64,000 bases of DNA from Sinomicrobium pectinilyticum. GTDB lineage: Bacteria; Bacteroidota; Bacteroidia; Flavobacteriales; Flavobacteriaceae. The notes beneath the pieces were generated by a model. The model was not told where the DNA came from. It ran no database searches and worked only from the letters and a program-made list of their open reading frames with translations. The stretch is taken from assembly GCF_003725735.1 (NCBI RefSeq), contig NZ_RJTM01000093.1, forward strand, positions 23,382 to 87,381. Direction: 5' to 3'. The position numbers and the translations under genes were made by a program. Below, piece after piece: positions 8,910 through 17,605 of the stretch; position 1 is the stretch's first letter, and each line of letters starts with the position of its first letter.

Positions 8910-9725
8910 TTAATCCTCCTCTTTATAACTCCACCGGCGCTTTTGGTTCAGGGCCTCTTCTATTTCCAGTGCTTCTTCCGGTATCACTTTAAGGAAAGAC
9001 GGATGCTGCTCAATGGCATATTCCAGTTGCTCCACAATTTGCTCCACACTATCATTTTCGTAGTCTATTTCCAGCGGTTCCTTTATAACCATAGACTGTA
9101 ATATCCCTTTCTTTTTCACCCATATGCCCTTTTTGTCAAAAGACCTTCGGAAACCATCTATAACCACGGGGATCACTATAGGTTTGTATTGTTTAATAAT
9201 ATGTGCTGTCCCTTTTCGTATGGGTTTCCAGGGTTTTGTGGTTCCCTGGGGGAAGGTAATTACCCAACCGTCTTCCAGTGCTTTGCCTATATTTTCCGTA
9301 TCCTGCGGATTTACACCGCGCTGTATTTCCTTCCCTTTCTCTCTCCATGTACGTTCTACGGTAATGGCCCCCGCATAGGCCATGATCCTGGCCAGGAGCC
9401 CGGCGCGCATGGTTTCCTTCGCAGCTACATAATAGATATTCAGCTTTGGCCTCCAGATATATCCTACATTTTTTATGGAATCCACCCTGTGGGTAAGGCT
9501 TGCGTTAAATACATGGAACATGGCTACGACATCGGCAAAATAGGTCTGGTGATTGGATACGAACAACACACCGGTACCCGGCAGTTCTTTAATGATCTCC
9601 GATCCTTCGATCTGGAGTTCATTAAATCCGCGGTACCTGCGATGCGTAAGCACACCGAATATCCTGATCAGCCATTTTTTCAGGAACAGAATATGTCCGA
9701 AAGGATTTTTTTTGAAGAATCCCAT
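8910..9725 (-). CDS. 1-acyl-glycerol-3-phosphate acyltransferase (PlsC-like)
   Basis: Encodes 271 residues of the PlsC/LPLAT fold. The catalytic motif reads N-H-Q-T-Y-F-A-D (His 59, Asp 65). This has five residues between His and Asp instead of the four in the textbook HX4D box. The second conserved block is F-P-Q-G-T-T in place of F-P-E-G-T-R. A hydrophobic, basic N terminus suits membrane association. The enzyme would move an acyl chain onto lysophosphatidic acid during phospholipid synthesis. It lies downstream of a Nudix gene on the same strand with a 95-bp gap. Acceptor specificity is uncertain because of the altered motifs. Confidence 0.82.
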   Translation of the reverse strand: MGFFKKNPFGHILFLKKWLIRIFGVLTHRRYRGFNELQIEGSEIIKELPGTGVLFVSNHQTYFADVVAMFHVFNASLTHRVDSIKNVGYIWRPKLNIYYVAAKETMRAGLLARIMAYAGAITVERTWREKGKEIQRGVNPQDTENIGKALEDGWVITFPQGTTKPWKPIRKGTAHIIKQYKPIVIPVVIDGFRRSFDKKGIWVKKKGILQSMVIKEPLEIDYENDSVEQIVEQLEYAIEQHPSFLKVIPEEALEIEEALNQKRRWSYKEED

Positions 9726-9820
9726 TTACAGGTCATTAGGTTTTAAAGGGCACGACAACAGCCGGGCCTACAAAAATATATAATTTATATCATTAGCTCT
9801 TCCCGGGGCAGTAGCTGCAC

Positions 9821-10462
9821 TTAAATAAGTGCCATGCCCAAAAGGTCCTTTACTTCACTCAACATGGCGGCAGTAGCACCCCAAACGGTATATCCATTAA
9901 AATTAAAATACGGTACATCCGCATTTGCGGAATACGAGGTTACAATGGTTTTCCGCGCTACCAGGTTATCATCCAGTACATTCTCCAGCGGCACCTCTAT
10001 AAGTAACTCCACTTCTTCTTCCTGGGGCAGAAATGACGGGGTTTCTTCCGATATACCCAGAAAAGGATGTACCAGGAAATTACTCGGCGGCACATACAGT
10101 GTTGTCAGCGCCCGGACAATCTTTATTTTTTCCGGCGGAATCCCCACCTCCTCCTGTGTTTCCCTGAGGGCCGTTATCCGGATATCGGCGTCTTCCCTCT
10201 CCATTTTCCCCCCGGGAAAACCTACTTGGTTAGAATGTATGCCCTCGTATTTCTTGCGCAACAGCAGGACAATATTCGTTTTGTAACTGTTATCGGGATA
10301 AAACAGGGCCATAACTCCGGCTTTCCGGGGATTTTTCAGGGAAAGATCCACTTCACGTAATTCTTTTGCCGGAACGGAAGCCATTTTATACTGGGATTCC
10401 TGCCCCGGTAATGGCAGATTTTTTATTTTTGGAACTAACTCTAAAAATTCATCAAAATTCAT
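9821..10462 (-). CDS. CoA pyrophosphatase, Nudix family
   Basis: 213 residues from the ATG whose complement is at 10460-10462. The Nudix box is clear at F-P-G-G-K-M-E followed by T-A-L-R-E-T-Q-E-E-V-G-I. The N-terminal signature and P-x-S-N-F-L-V-H-P-F-L-G segment fit the CoA/ADP-ribose-hydrolysing CudC/YeaB branch, which splits CoA into 3',5'-ADP and phosphopantetheine. A much longer open frame extends upstream, but only through the signal peptide region of the divergent gene, so it is rejected. The start codon overlaps that of the divergent cyclophilin gene in a shared CATG. Confidence 0.87.
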   Translation of the reverse strand: MNFDEFLELVPKIKNLPLPGQESQYKMASVPAKELREVDLSLKNPRKAGVMALFYPDNSYKTNIVLLLRKKYEGIHSNQVGFPGGKMEREDADIRITALRETQEEVGIPPEKIKIVRALTTLYVPPSNFLVHPFLGISEETPSFLPQEEEVELLIEVPLENVLDDNLVARKTIVTSYSANADVPYFNFNGYTVWGATAAMLSEVKDLLGMALI

Positions 10463-11216
10463 GTTACGCAATACTCTGAGTCTTTTTACAATAATACTAC
10501 TTATATTTTTAACCGGATGCCAAGAAAAAGCTAAAAAATCTGCCGGAGAACTCCCCCCGGCTACGGAACAAAATGAAGCGGACACTGTGGCAGACCGGGA
10601 GGCCGGGACGGACACTGTTCCCAAAAAAGACAGCATCCCCCGAAATATCAAAACGGAAGATACCATCGTTCTCAATGATGACAATGCCATCCCCTTCTTT
10701 TTTGAATACAACAAAAAACACAAGGAGAACAAAGTAAAAATATCAACAAAATACGGCGATATTATCATAGAACTTTTCCGGGAAACTCCCTATCACCGTT
10801 CCAATTTTATTTATCTGACCAAAAAAGGATATTTTGACGGTACCTATTTTCACCGGGTGGTGAAAAATTTCATCATCCAGGGAGGGAATTCCGATAGCCG
10901 TATCACGGCGAGAAAGCGCACGGATATAGGGAGGTACCTTCTCCCTCCCGATACGAGAAAAGGGTTCAAGCACCACCGTGGTGTGGTATCCATGCCCAGC
11001 AGTGACGAGGTGGACAACCCGCACAAACTGGCCTCACCTTTCGAGTTTTTCATTGTGGTACAAAGTCCCGGGGCGTATCACCTGGACGGAAATTACACCG
11101 CCTTCGGCCGGGTGATTCAGGGTATGGACGTAGTGGACAAGATATGCGACCTGCCCACGGACGACCGCGAATGGCCTTATGAAAGCGTAAGGATGAAGGT
11201 GGAAATTATAGAATAA
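10461..11216 (+). CDS. Cyclophilin-type peptidyl-prolyl isomerase lipoprotein
   Basis: Encodes 251 residues. The N terminus (M-L-R-N-T-L-S, hydrophobic core, L-T-G-C) is a lipoprotein signal with the lipobox Cys at about 20. An acidic, low-complexity linker follows to about 80. The cyclophilin domain (about 92-250) shows F-H-R-V-V-K-N-F-I-I-Q-G-G, which holds the catalytic Arg and conserved Gln, and later F-E-F-F-I-V and G-Y/F-G-R-V-type residues. It would speed proline isomerisation in envelope proteins. Its start overlaps the divergent Nudix gene's start, so both promoters must lie inside the opposite coding sequence. Confidence 0.9.
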   Translation: MLRNTLSLFTIILLIFLTGCQEKAKKSAGELPPATEQNEADTVADREAGTDTVPKKDSIPRNIKTEDTIVLNDDNAIPFFFEYNKKHKENKVKISTKYGDIIIELFRETPYHRSNFIYLTKKGYFDGTYFHRVVKNFIIQGGNSDSRITARKRTDIGRYLLPPDTRKGFKHHRGVVSMPSSDEVDNPHKLASPFEFFIVVQSPGAYHLDGNYTAFGRVIQGMDVVDKICDLPTDDREWPYESVRMKVEIIE

Positions 11217-11221
11217 AAGAA

Positions 11222-11272
11222 GAGCCCCACGGGCGTGGGGCTCAACCGGAAAAGAGGTCATAGGCCTCTTTT
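11222..11272. terminator. Paired hairpin terminators between convergent genes
   Basis: Two perfect hairpins stand side by side. GAGCCCCAC (11222-11230) pairs with GTGGGGCTC (11235-11243) around a GGGC loop. AAAAGAGG (11250-11257) pairs with CCTCTTTT (11265-11272). The first is followed by a T-rich tract on the minus strand, the second ends in TTTT on the plus strand. They can stop both the cyclophilin transcript and the symporter transcript. Confidence 0.8.
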
Positions 11273-11295
11273 ATAAATTATATAAGGTTAAATCA

Positions 11296-12918
11296 TTACC
11301 CCGTAAAATACAGCATAATCGCTGTAATAATCACTACGATAAGTACGGAAGTAACTATATCCACCCAGCTGTAACTGTTTTTCACTTCTGCTTTCTGCTC
11401 TGCCGTCAATGTGCCCAGGGCGAGCCCTTCGACCTGTTGGGCAGAAGGTTTTGCCGAAGATAGGCTTACCCCCACGAGGATACAAAGGGAGATCACGAAT
11501 ATGACGATAGCGAAATGAGAAAACGGGATAGCTATGATATCGCCCAATACACCGGAAAATTCGTATCCGGGATTAAAGGTCACTATGGTATCCAGGATTA
11601 ACCGGAAAAGCCCGATCCCGAACCCTATGTAAAGGGTTGCCATAGCTCCTTTTGCATTAATCCTTTTGGAAAGTATCCCGAGAAGGAACACTGCCGTAAT
11701 CGGCGGTGCGATATAAGACTGAACGGATTGCAGGTAATCATATAATGTTCCCGGGGCATTTTTCATTACGGGTATCCAGGCAAATCCGAGGATAACAATA
11801 ACGCCTGTTGCTATTTTTCCTATGCGGAGCAACTTGGTCTCGCTTTCATTCGGCCTTAATTTTTTGTAAATGTCTATGGTAAACAATGTAGAGCAGGAAT
11901 TAAATACCGAAGCCAGGGAACTCATAAGTGCTGCCAGTAATCCTGCAGCGACAAGCCCCCGTATTCCTGCCGGGAGCAGGGTTTTTACCATTGTCGGCAG
12001 TACTTCGTTGGCATCGTTATACTGTAATACTCCCTGTTTGCTGAGTGCAAAAGCCACCATTCCCGGAACCAGGAAAAGGAAAACGGGAAGAATTTTTAAA
12101 AACCCGCCCCATATGGCACCTCTTCTGCCTTCTTTGACATTTTTTGCGGTCAATACCCGTTGCACAATATACTGGTCCGTGCACCAATACCATATCCCTA
12201 CGATGGCACCTCCGAATACCATTCCTGTCCACGGGTACCGCGGGTCATCGGCAGGGCGCCACATGTTGAAGTGTTCACTCCCGACGATCTCCTTAAGTCC
12301 GGACCATCCTCCGATGGCTTCGTGATTAAGCCCTATAAAGGTTACGGCCAGCGCTCCGCCTATAAGGATAAAAGTCTGGAGAGTTTCCGTATAGACCACG
12401 GCACTCATTCCCCCCACAACGGTATATACCCCGGTGATGACAAGGGTAAGTATGGCTCCCGTCCAGAAATCTATTCCCAGCAAAGACTGGAATACGATCC
12501 CTCCTGCATAAATCGATACGGAAACCTTGGTAAGTATGTACCCTACCAGGGAGAGTATGGATAAAAACCACCTCGCTTTGGGGCTATATCTCCGTTCCAG
12601 GAATTCGGGCATGGTAAATACCCCGCTCCTGGCATAAAAGGGTAAAAATACCCAACCGAGGAGCAATACGATCCAGGCGTGTAATTCGTAATGCGCCAGG
12701 GGCATACCGCTATCGGCACCCGCCCCGGCAAGGCCCACCAGGTGTTCCGAGCCTATATTGGACGCAAAAATAGACGCCCCGACGACGAACCATCCTACAT
12801 TCCGGCCGGCCAGAAAATAATCTTTTGTGTCTTTTTGCTTTTTGCTCATCACCCAGGCAGCAATACCCAGGAGGAGTACAAAGTACATCCCTATGACAAT
12901 CCAGTCCAGTTGTTCCAT
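11296..12918 (-). CDS. Na+/sugar symporter (SSS family), probable xylose transporter
   Basis: Encodes 540 residues with about 14 hydrophobic helices and the SSS-family N terminus (D-W-I-V-I-G-M-Y, then D-Y-F-L-A-G-R-N-V-G-W-F-V-V-G-A-S). The stretch S-E-H-L-V-G-L-A-G-A-G matches the SglT-like sugar branch, which imports monosaccharides with Na+. It is the last gene of a xylB-xylA-symporter transcript, 68 bp after xylA. Context argues for D-xylose as cargo; other pentoses or glucuronate remain possible. It carries no visible regulatory domain. Confidence 0.85.
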   Translation of the reverse strand: MEQLDWIVIGMYFVLLLGIAAWVMSKKQKDTKDYFLAGRNVGWFVVGASIFASNIGSEHLVGLAGAGADSGMPLAHYELHAWIVLLLGWVFLPFYARSGVFTMPEFLERRYSPKARWFLSILSLVGYILTKVSVSIYAGGIVFQSLLGIDFWTGAILTLVITGVYTVVGGMSAVVYTETLQTFILIGGALAVTFIGLNHEAIGGWSGLKEIVGSEHFNMWRPADDPRYPWTGMVFGGAIVGIWYWCTDQYIVQRVLTAKNVKEGRRGAIWGGFLKILPVFLFLVPGMVAFALSKQGVLQYNDANEVLPTMVKTLLPAGIRGLVAAGLLAALMSSLASVFNSCSTLFTIDIYKKLRPNESETKLLRIGKIATGVIVILGFAWIPVMKNAPGTLYDYLQSVQSYIAPPITAVFLLGILSKRINAKGAMATLYIGFGIGLFRLILDTIVTFNPGYEFSGVLGDIIAIPFSHFAIVIFVISLCILVGVSLSSAKPSAQQVEGLALGTLTAEQKAEVKNSYSWVDIVTSVLIVVIITAIMLYFTG

Positions 12919-12986
12919 AATTCCGGTTTTTGGTTAGTCATTCCGGTACGGGGCAGTGGGTTTGTCCCCGTACCGGATATACTGAC

Positions 12987-14312
12987 TTAAATATATTGAT
13001 TGATCAGATTCTCAAATAATTCCTGTTTCCCGCTTTTTTGCTTAACATCCTGGTTGTCTTCGGCATACCGGTATAATTCTTCCAGAGAAGTCATTCCGTC
13101 GGCAAAGACCTTACCGTCGCCCGAGTCAAAAGAGCTGTAGCGTTCTTTGCGCAATGCCAGGTATTCCGACTCGTCGAGGATTCTCTGCGCTGCAACCAGG
13201 GCACGTGCAAACGTATCCATTCCCCCGATGTGTGCATAGAAGATATCTTCGAGATCCGTAGAATTCCTCCTGGTCTTGGCATCGAAATTAACGCCTCCGC
13301 CCTGGAAACCTCCGGCCTGCAGGATAACCAGCATAGCCTGGGTAAGCTCAAATACATCTACCGGGAACTGATCGGTATCCCAGCCGTTCTGATAGTCTCC
13401 GCGGTTAGCGTCTATGCTGCCGAGAAGATTGTTATCTGCCGCAACCTGTAATTCGTGCTCAAAAGTGTGTTGTGCCAGGGTAGCGTGGTTTACTTCCACG
13501 TTCAGTTTAAAATCGTCGAGCAGGTCGTATTTGGTGAGGAAACCGAGTACGGTAGCCGCATCAAAATCGTATTGATGTTTGGTGGGCTCCATGGGTTTGG
13601 GCTCGATGAAGAACTTACCTTTAAACCCTTGTTTACGGGCGTAATCCCTGGCCATATGCAGAAAAGTGGCAAAATGTTCCTGCTCCCGCTTCATATCGGT
13701 ATTCAGAAGGGACATATACCCTTCTCTGCCCCCCCAGAAGACGTAATTTTCACCTCCGAGCTTAATGGTTATATCCAAAGCGTTTTTAACCTGGGCCCCG
13801 GCTTGTGCCAGCACATTGAAATCCGGATTGGTTATCGCCCCGTTCATATACTTCGGGTGACTGAAGCAGTTTGCGGTACCCCAGAGCAACTTTACACCTG
13901 ATGCTTTCTGCTTTTCCAGTGCGTAGTCGGATATGAACTGCAGTCTCTTTTCGGATTCTGCCAGGCTGCTTCCTTCTTCAATCAGGTCAAAATCGTGAAA
14001 ACAATAGTAAGGTACTCCGAGTTTAGTTATAAATTCAAAGGCGGCATCCATTTTATCTTTAGCCTGTTGTTTCACATCCGACGCCTCCAGCCACGGAAAT
14101 TTTTTGGTGGGCATCCCGAAGGGGTCTCCCCCGGTTCCGGTAAAGGTATGCCAGTAGGCTACGGCAAAACGGAAATGTTCTTTCATGGTCTTTCCCCCCA
14201 CGAGTTTATTCTCATCATAGTATTTGAATGCCAGTGGATTCCGGGAAGAAGCTCCTTCGAACTTTATCTGCCCTATTCCCTTAAAATACTCTTTCTCTCC
14301 TAATGTGATCAT
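12987..14312 (-). CDS. xylA: Xylose isomerase
   Basis: 441 residues, the length of class II xylose isomerases. The active-site His/Asp pair is seen at C-F-H-D-F-D (His 106, Asp 109). Metal-binding acidic residues are in F-I-E-P-K-P and N-V-E-V-N-H-A-T, with the [17 protein letters not shown] segment near 295-315. It converts D-xylose to D-xylulose in the cytoplasm. It lies 68 bp after xylB on the same strand and feeds xylulose to that kinase. Start at 14312 is supported by the family N terminus. Confidence 0.97.
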   Translation of the reverse strand: MITLGEKEYFKGIGQIKFEGASSRNPLAFKYYDENKLVGGKTMKEHFRFAVAYWHTFTGTGGDPFGMPTKKFPWLEASDVKQQAKDKMDAAFEFITKLGVPYYCFHDFDLIEEGSSLAESEKRLQFISDYALEKQKASGVKLLWGTANCFSHPKYMNGAITNPDFNVLAQAGAQVKNALDITIKLGGENYVFWGGREGYMSLLNTDMKREQEHFATFLHMARDYARKQGFKGKFFIEPKPMEPTKHQYDFDAATVLGFLTKYDLLDDFKLNVEVNHATLAQHTFEHELQVAADNNLLGSIDANRGDYQNGWDTDQFPVDVFELTQAMLVILQAGGFQGGGVNFDAKTRRNSTDLEDIFYAHIGGMDTFARALVAAQRILDESEYLALRKERYSSFDSGDGKVFADGMTSLEELYRYAEDNQDVKQKSGKQELFENLINQYI

Positions 14313-14380
14313 TTTTTTCTTGCATTAATTATGTTATACTTCGGTGTCAGGTGTTAGTAATTTTGTGCTGTTTACGCTAT

Positions 14381-15877
14381 TCATGCCCGGAACTGTTGCT
14401 GAGCCTTTAACAAGGCTTCTTTCCAGCTCTCATAAGCTTGCCGGTAGGCCCCCTTATCTTTAAGAGGAGTATGGGTTGCTATATATTCATCGCCCGAGAA
14501 AGTATCTCCGAAACTATCAAAGTCGCCATAACTATAGCCCGCTGCACGTGCGGCGCCTACGGCCCCGGTGGTGTCTACAATATGTATCTCCCTGTCTGTC
14601 AATGTAGCTATGGTTCGTGAAAACAGTCCGGACCGGAACAGGTTATCCCCCCCGGCTTTAATGGCAGTCAGTTCTACTCCGTCATTCTCCAGTACTCCTA
14701 TACCGTAGACAAAGGAAAAAGCAATCCCTTCCAGGGCTGCACGATACAGATGGTGCTGTCCGTGGATATTAAAGTTCAGGTTTTGTATCCCCGCTCCTAT
14801 GTTTGCATTGTTCAGCATCCGTTCGGAACCGTTCCCGAAAGGCAATATCCGGAGCCCGGCAGCCCCGACAGGGACCGTTGCCGCCATTTGGTTCATTTCG
14901 TTATAGGAAAGTGTTCCGCCGGATATCTGTTCTTTCATCCAGCGGTACAGTATCCCGGCTCCGTTAATGTTCAGTAGTTTACCGATGCGCGGAAGCTCCG
15001 GTTTATGGTTGACATGTGCAAAGTTATTGATGCGGGTCCCTTCTGTAGTATGGGTTACATCGCTTATGGCATACACTACCCCGGATGTCCCCCCGGTAGC
15101 TGCTATTTCCCCGGGATTAAAAACATTGAGAGACAATGCGTTATTCGGCTGGTCGCCTGCCCGGTATAACAAAGGGATTCCGGTTTTCAACCCCAGTTCT
15201 TCCGAAGCCTGCCCGGTAAGCCTTCCCTGTTCGGAAAAAGTGGGTACTACTTCGGGTAACACGGAAGTGTCTATTCCCGCTTCCTCGAGCAGCCACAGGG
15301 CCGGTTTATTGTCTTTGAAATCCCAGGTGATCCCTTCGGAAAGCCCCGAAGGTGTTGTAGTACATTTTCCCGTAATTTTCAGGGCTATATAATCTCCCGG
15401 AAGCAGGAACTTGTATATTTTTTCATATATGTGCGGTTCGTTTTCTTTCACCCATTTCAGTTTGGACAGGGTAAAATTTCCCGGGGAATTCAACAACCGG
15501 TCCAGGCATTTATCTTCACCCGCTTTTTCCAGAAGCCGGTTTCCTGCATCTACCGCCCGGCTATCGCACCAGATTATGGAATCACGAAGAACTTCTAATT
15601 CTTTATCTACAAGGACCAGTCCGTGCATCTGATAAGATATACCTATCCCCGCAATCTTTAACGGATCTGTTTTGGTCTGCTTTATCAGCTTTGCAGTGGC
15701 CTTGCACAAATTATCCCACCACATTTCCGGATTTTGCTCTCCCCAGCCCGGTTCAATAGAAGTTATGGGCATTTCCTTATCGGGCTGTTGTGTTATTCCA
15801 ACCACCCTGCCGCTCCCGGCCTCGACGAGAGAAGCCTTTATCGAAGAACTTCCCACATCATATCCTATCCAATACAT
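14381..15877 (-). CDS. xylB: Xylulokinase
   Basis: 498 residues from the ATG at 15877 (M-Y-W-I-G-Y-D-V-G-S-S-S). An upstream in-frame ATG at 15931 would add 18 unusual residues and is less likely. FGGY-kinase features include the phosphate-1 loop D-V-G-S-S-S-I-K, M-H-G-L and W-C-D-S-R-A in the N-terminal half, and G-G-T-S-G-V and the adenosine-site A-G-G-D-N-L-F-R in the C-terminal half. It phosphorylates D-xylulose for entry into the pentose phosphate pathway. First gene of the xylBA-symporter operon. A LacI-type operator lies 145 bp upstream. Confidence 0.95.
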   Translation of the reverse strand: MYWIGYDVGSSSIKASLVEAGSGRVVGITQQPDKEMPITSIEPGWGEQNPEMWWDNLCKATAKLIKQTKTDPLKIAGIGISYQMHGLVLVDKELEVLRDSIIWCDSRAVDAGNRLLEKAGEDKCLDRLLNSPGNFTLSKLKWVKENEPHIYEKIYKFLLPGDYIALKITGKCTTTPSGLSEGITWDFKDNKPALWLLEEAGIDTSVLPEVVPTFSEQGRLTGQASEELGLKTGIPLLYRAGDQPNNALSLNVFNPGEIAATGGTSGVVYAISDVTHTTEGTRINNFAHVNHKPELPRIGKLLNINGAGILYRWMKEQISGGTLSYNEMNQMAATVPVGAAGLRILPFGNGSERMLNNANIGAGIQNLNFNIHGQHHLYRAALEGIAFSFVYGIGVLENDGVELTAIKAGGDNLFRSGLFSRTIATLTDREIHIVDTTGAVGAARAAGYSYGDFDSFGDTFSGDEYIATHTPLKDKGAYRQAYESWKEALLKAQQQFRA

Positions 15878-15937
15878 ATTTAAGACGGGTTTACTGTATA
15901 TTATTGTATTATTAGCATTGTAAATCTGCAAAAAAGA

Positions 15938-15980
15938 CTTATAGTTTATTTAACTATAAGATATGGTAAAAATAACCATA
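15938..15980. promoter_or_regulatory. Two inverted repeats in the xylB leader/promoter
   Basis: CTTATAGTT (15938-15946) and AACTATAAG (15952-15960) form a perfect 9-bp inverted repeat with a 5-nt spacer. TATGGT (15962-15967) and ACCATA (15975-15980) form a second one right beside it. The CTTATAGT word recurs ahead of the DUF5597 gene and susC, so this is probably a regulatory element of the regulon. A regulator other than LacI could bind here. Confidence 0.5.
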
Positions 15981-16021
15981 AGTTTTGATGTAGCAAATTT
16001 TTTATTACAAAATCGTTTTTT

Positions 16022-16033
16022 GCAACCGGTTGC
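16022..16033. promoter_or_regulatory. LacI-type operator ahead of xylB
   Basis: GCAACCGGTTGC is a perfect 12-bp palindrome with the central CG typical of LacI-family operators. It lies in the 414-bp divergent gap between xylB and the lacI-type gene. The rest of that gap (15878-16291) is AT-rich and holds the inverted repeats at 15938-15980 and a second half-conserved site at 16258; no gene is seen. Confidence 0.65.
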
Positions 16034-16257
16034 GGCTCAAATATACATTTTTCCGCTAAAAAAATAAATATATCTTCGTGCTAAAAGGAACCCGCCCGAT
16101 TTCCAAAGCCGTACCATTCGCCGGTTACATAACACCACGCCCTTTCCGCTTTATCCGTTTTTATTATACAATTAGGTGTAATTCCGTATATTTGATGGCT
16201 TTGAACCCACTTCTTTTCAGGTGATCCTATCCGGAAAACAGGTAAAACCGGTAAACG

Positions 16258-16269
16258 GAAACCGGTTGA
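16258..16269. promoter_or_regulatory. Candidate operator just ahead of the lacI-type gene
   Basis: GAAACCGGTTGA keeps the AACCGGTT core of the xylB operator and sits 22 bp before the regulator's ATG, a position fitting autorepression. ACCGGTT words are frequent in this genome, so chance is possible. Confidence 0.4.
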
Positions 16270-16291
16270 CACTACAGATTAAACAACAAAC

Positions 16292-17323
16292 ATGAAAGCG
16301 AAAAAGGAAATCACCATTTACGACATAGCCAAAAAACTTAAGTATTCTCCTTCTACTATATCGCGGGCTTTGAACGACCATGAAAGTATCAGCAAAAACA
16401 CCACCCTGTTAATCAAGAAAGTGGCCAAAGAAATGGGATACCGTCCCAATTCCCTGGCCGCAAGCCTTAGGAATAACAAAAGCAAGACTATTGGCATTAT
16501 GATATCCCGCATAAACAGGCCTTTTGTTTCGTCACTGATAAGCGGCATTGAAGAAACGGCAAGAAAGGCCGGGTACAACGTTATCATAAGCCAGTCCAAC
16601 GACAAGTATGAAAATGAAGTCATAAATGCGGAAACTCTATACAACAGCAGGATCAGCGGCCTTATTGTCTCTCTTTCGATGGAAACACGCAAACTGGAAC
16701 ACCTGCGCCGGTTCATGGACCAGGGGATACCTATTGTGTTTGTAGATCGCGTTCCTGATGAACTGGATATACACAAGGTCATTATAGATAATTACACCGC
16801 AGGGTACAAGGCAACACAACATCTTATAGAGCAGGGATGCAGCCGTATTGCCCATTTTGCGGGAGCACAGCACCGGAACGTGTACCGGGAACGGAAAAAA
16901 GGATATCTGGATGCCCTGAAGGACCATCACCTCCCGGTAGACAATGACCTCATCGTAAGTTTCAAATCCCTGAGTTTCGGTGAAGGAGAAAAGGCAACAC
17001 GTAACCTGCTGGACCTCCCCCAACCTCCCGATGCCATTTTCTCTGCCAACGACACGGCTGCGGTCAGCGCCATTATGTACGCCAAAAAAAGAGGGATAAA
17101 AATCCCGGAAGAGCTGGCGGTTATCGGCTTCAACGACGACCCCATAGCTTCTATAGTAGAACCCGCCCTTTCTACCGTAATCCATCCCGCTATTAAAATG
17201 GGACAGATCTCGGCACAACGAATTTTGCAACACGCGGCGGAAGAAGATGAAAACAATAGCCCGGAGGTCACCGTACTTCCCACGGAACTTCTCATCCGGG
17301 ATTCCTCTAAAAAGAAGGCATAG
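16292..17323 (+). CDS. LacI-family transcriptional regulator of the xylan locus
   Basis: 343 residues. The N-terminal helix-turn-helix (I-T-I-Y-D-I-A-K-K-L, S-P-S-T-I-S-R-A-L-N-D) and hinge helix (G-Y-R-P-N-S-L-A-A-S-L-R) are canonical. A periplasmic-binding-protein-like effector domain follows (I-G-I-M-I-S, F-V-D-R-V, A-V-I-G-F-N-D-D-P). Such proteins bind CG-centred palindromes and release them on binding a sugar. The gene is divergent from xylB and precedes the SDR-uxuA pair. Five candidate operators nearby imply it controls the locus. The effector could be xylose, glucuronate or a downstream intermediate; sequence does not tell which. Confidence 0.92.
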   Translation: MKAKKEITIYDIAKKLKYSPSTISRALNDHESISKNTTLLIKKVAKEMGYRPNSLAASLRNNKSKTIGIMISRINRPFVSSLISGIEETARKAGYNVIISQSNDKYENEVINAETLYNSRISGLIVSLSMETRKLEHLRRFMDQGIPIVFVDRVPDELDIHKVIIDNYTAGYKATQHLIEQGCSRIAHFAGAQHRNVYRERKKGYLDALKDHHLPVDNDLIVSFKSLSFGEGEKATRNLLDLPQPPDAIFSANDTAAVSAIMYAKKRGIKIPEELAVIGFNDDPIASIVEPALSTVIHPAIKMGQISAQRILQHAAEEDENNSPEVTVLPTELLIRDSSKKKA

Positions 17324-17447
17324 AAAAACAACCATATTAAAATCGGTTCTGCCCGGAAAAGATGCGAAAAACGGTGATTTACCCTGTTTCATCTTTTTAC
17401 CGCAGAGCCTTTATTTGTTAATATCCCGGTCTTTTCCGGATAAAAAC

Positions 17448-17459
17448 GCAACCGATTGC
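17448..17459. promoter_or_regulatory. LacI-type operator ahead of the SDR-uxuA genes
   Basis: GCAACCGATTGC differs from the perfect xylB palindrome at one position. It is the exact reverse complement of the site at 24554-24565. It lies 147 bp before the SDR start. Confidence 0.65.
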
Positions 17460-17524
17460 ATAAAATATTTTGAAAAGGTACTTTTTTTCGTTTATTTTAC
17501 AATTCCAATGCATTCCGGAATACT

Positions 17525-17554
17525 GTAAAAGCCTCTAAACAAGGCCTTTTTTAC
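17525..17554 (+). terminator. Hairpin with T tract, terminator of lacI or attenuator of SDR
   Basis: GTAAAAGCCT (17525-17534) can pair with AGGCCTTTTTTAC (17542-17554) with a small bulge, giving a stem whose 3' arm is a T tract. It lies between the operator at 17448 and the SDR start at 17606. It ends the regulator transcript, or, if the SDR promoter is at the operator, it may act as an attenuator. Confidence 0.5.
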
Positions 17555-17605
17555 GTAAAACAGCCACCGGAAATGCCGGATAAACCATAAAAAATATCGG
17601 AAAAT

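Noticed and set aside
10463..10768. N-terminal extension of the Nudix protein by about 100 residues
   Set aside because: It runs antisense through the signal peptide and linker of the cyclophilin gene and has no family similarity; the ATG at 10462 matches the usual start.
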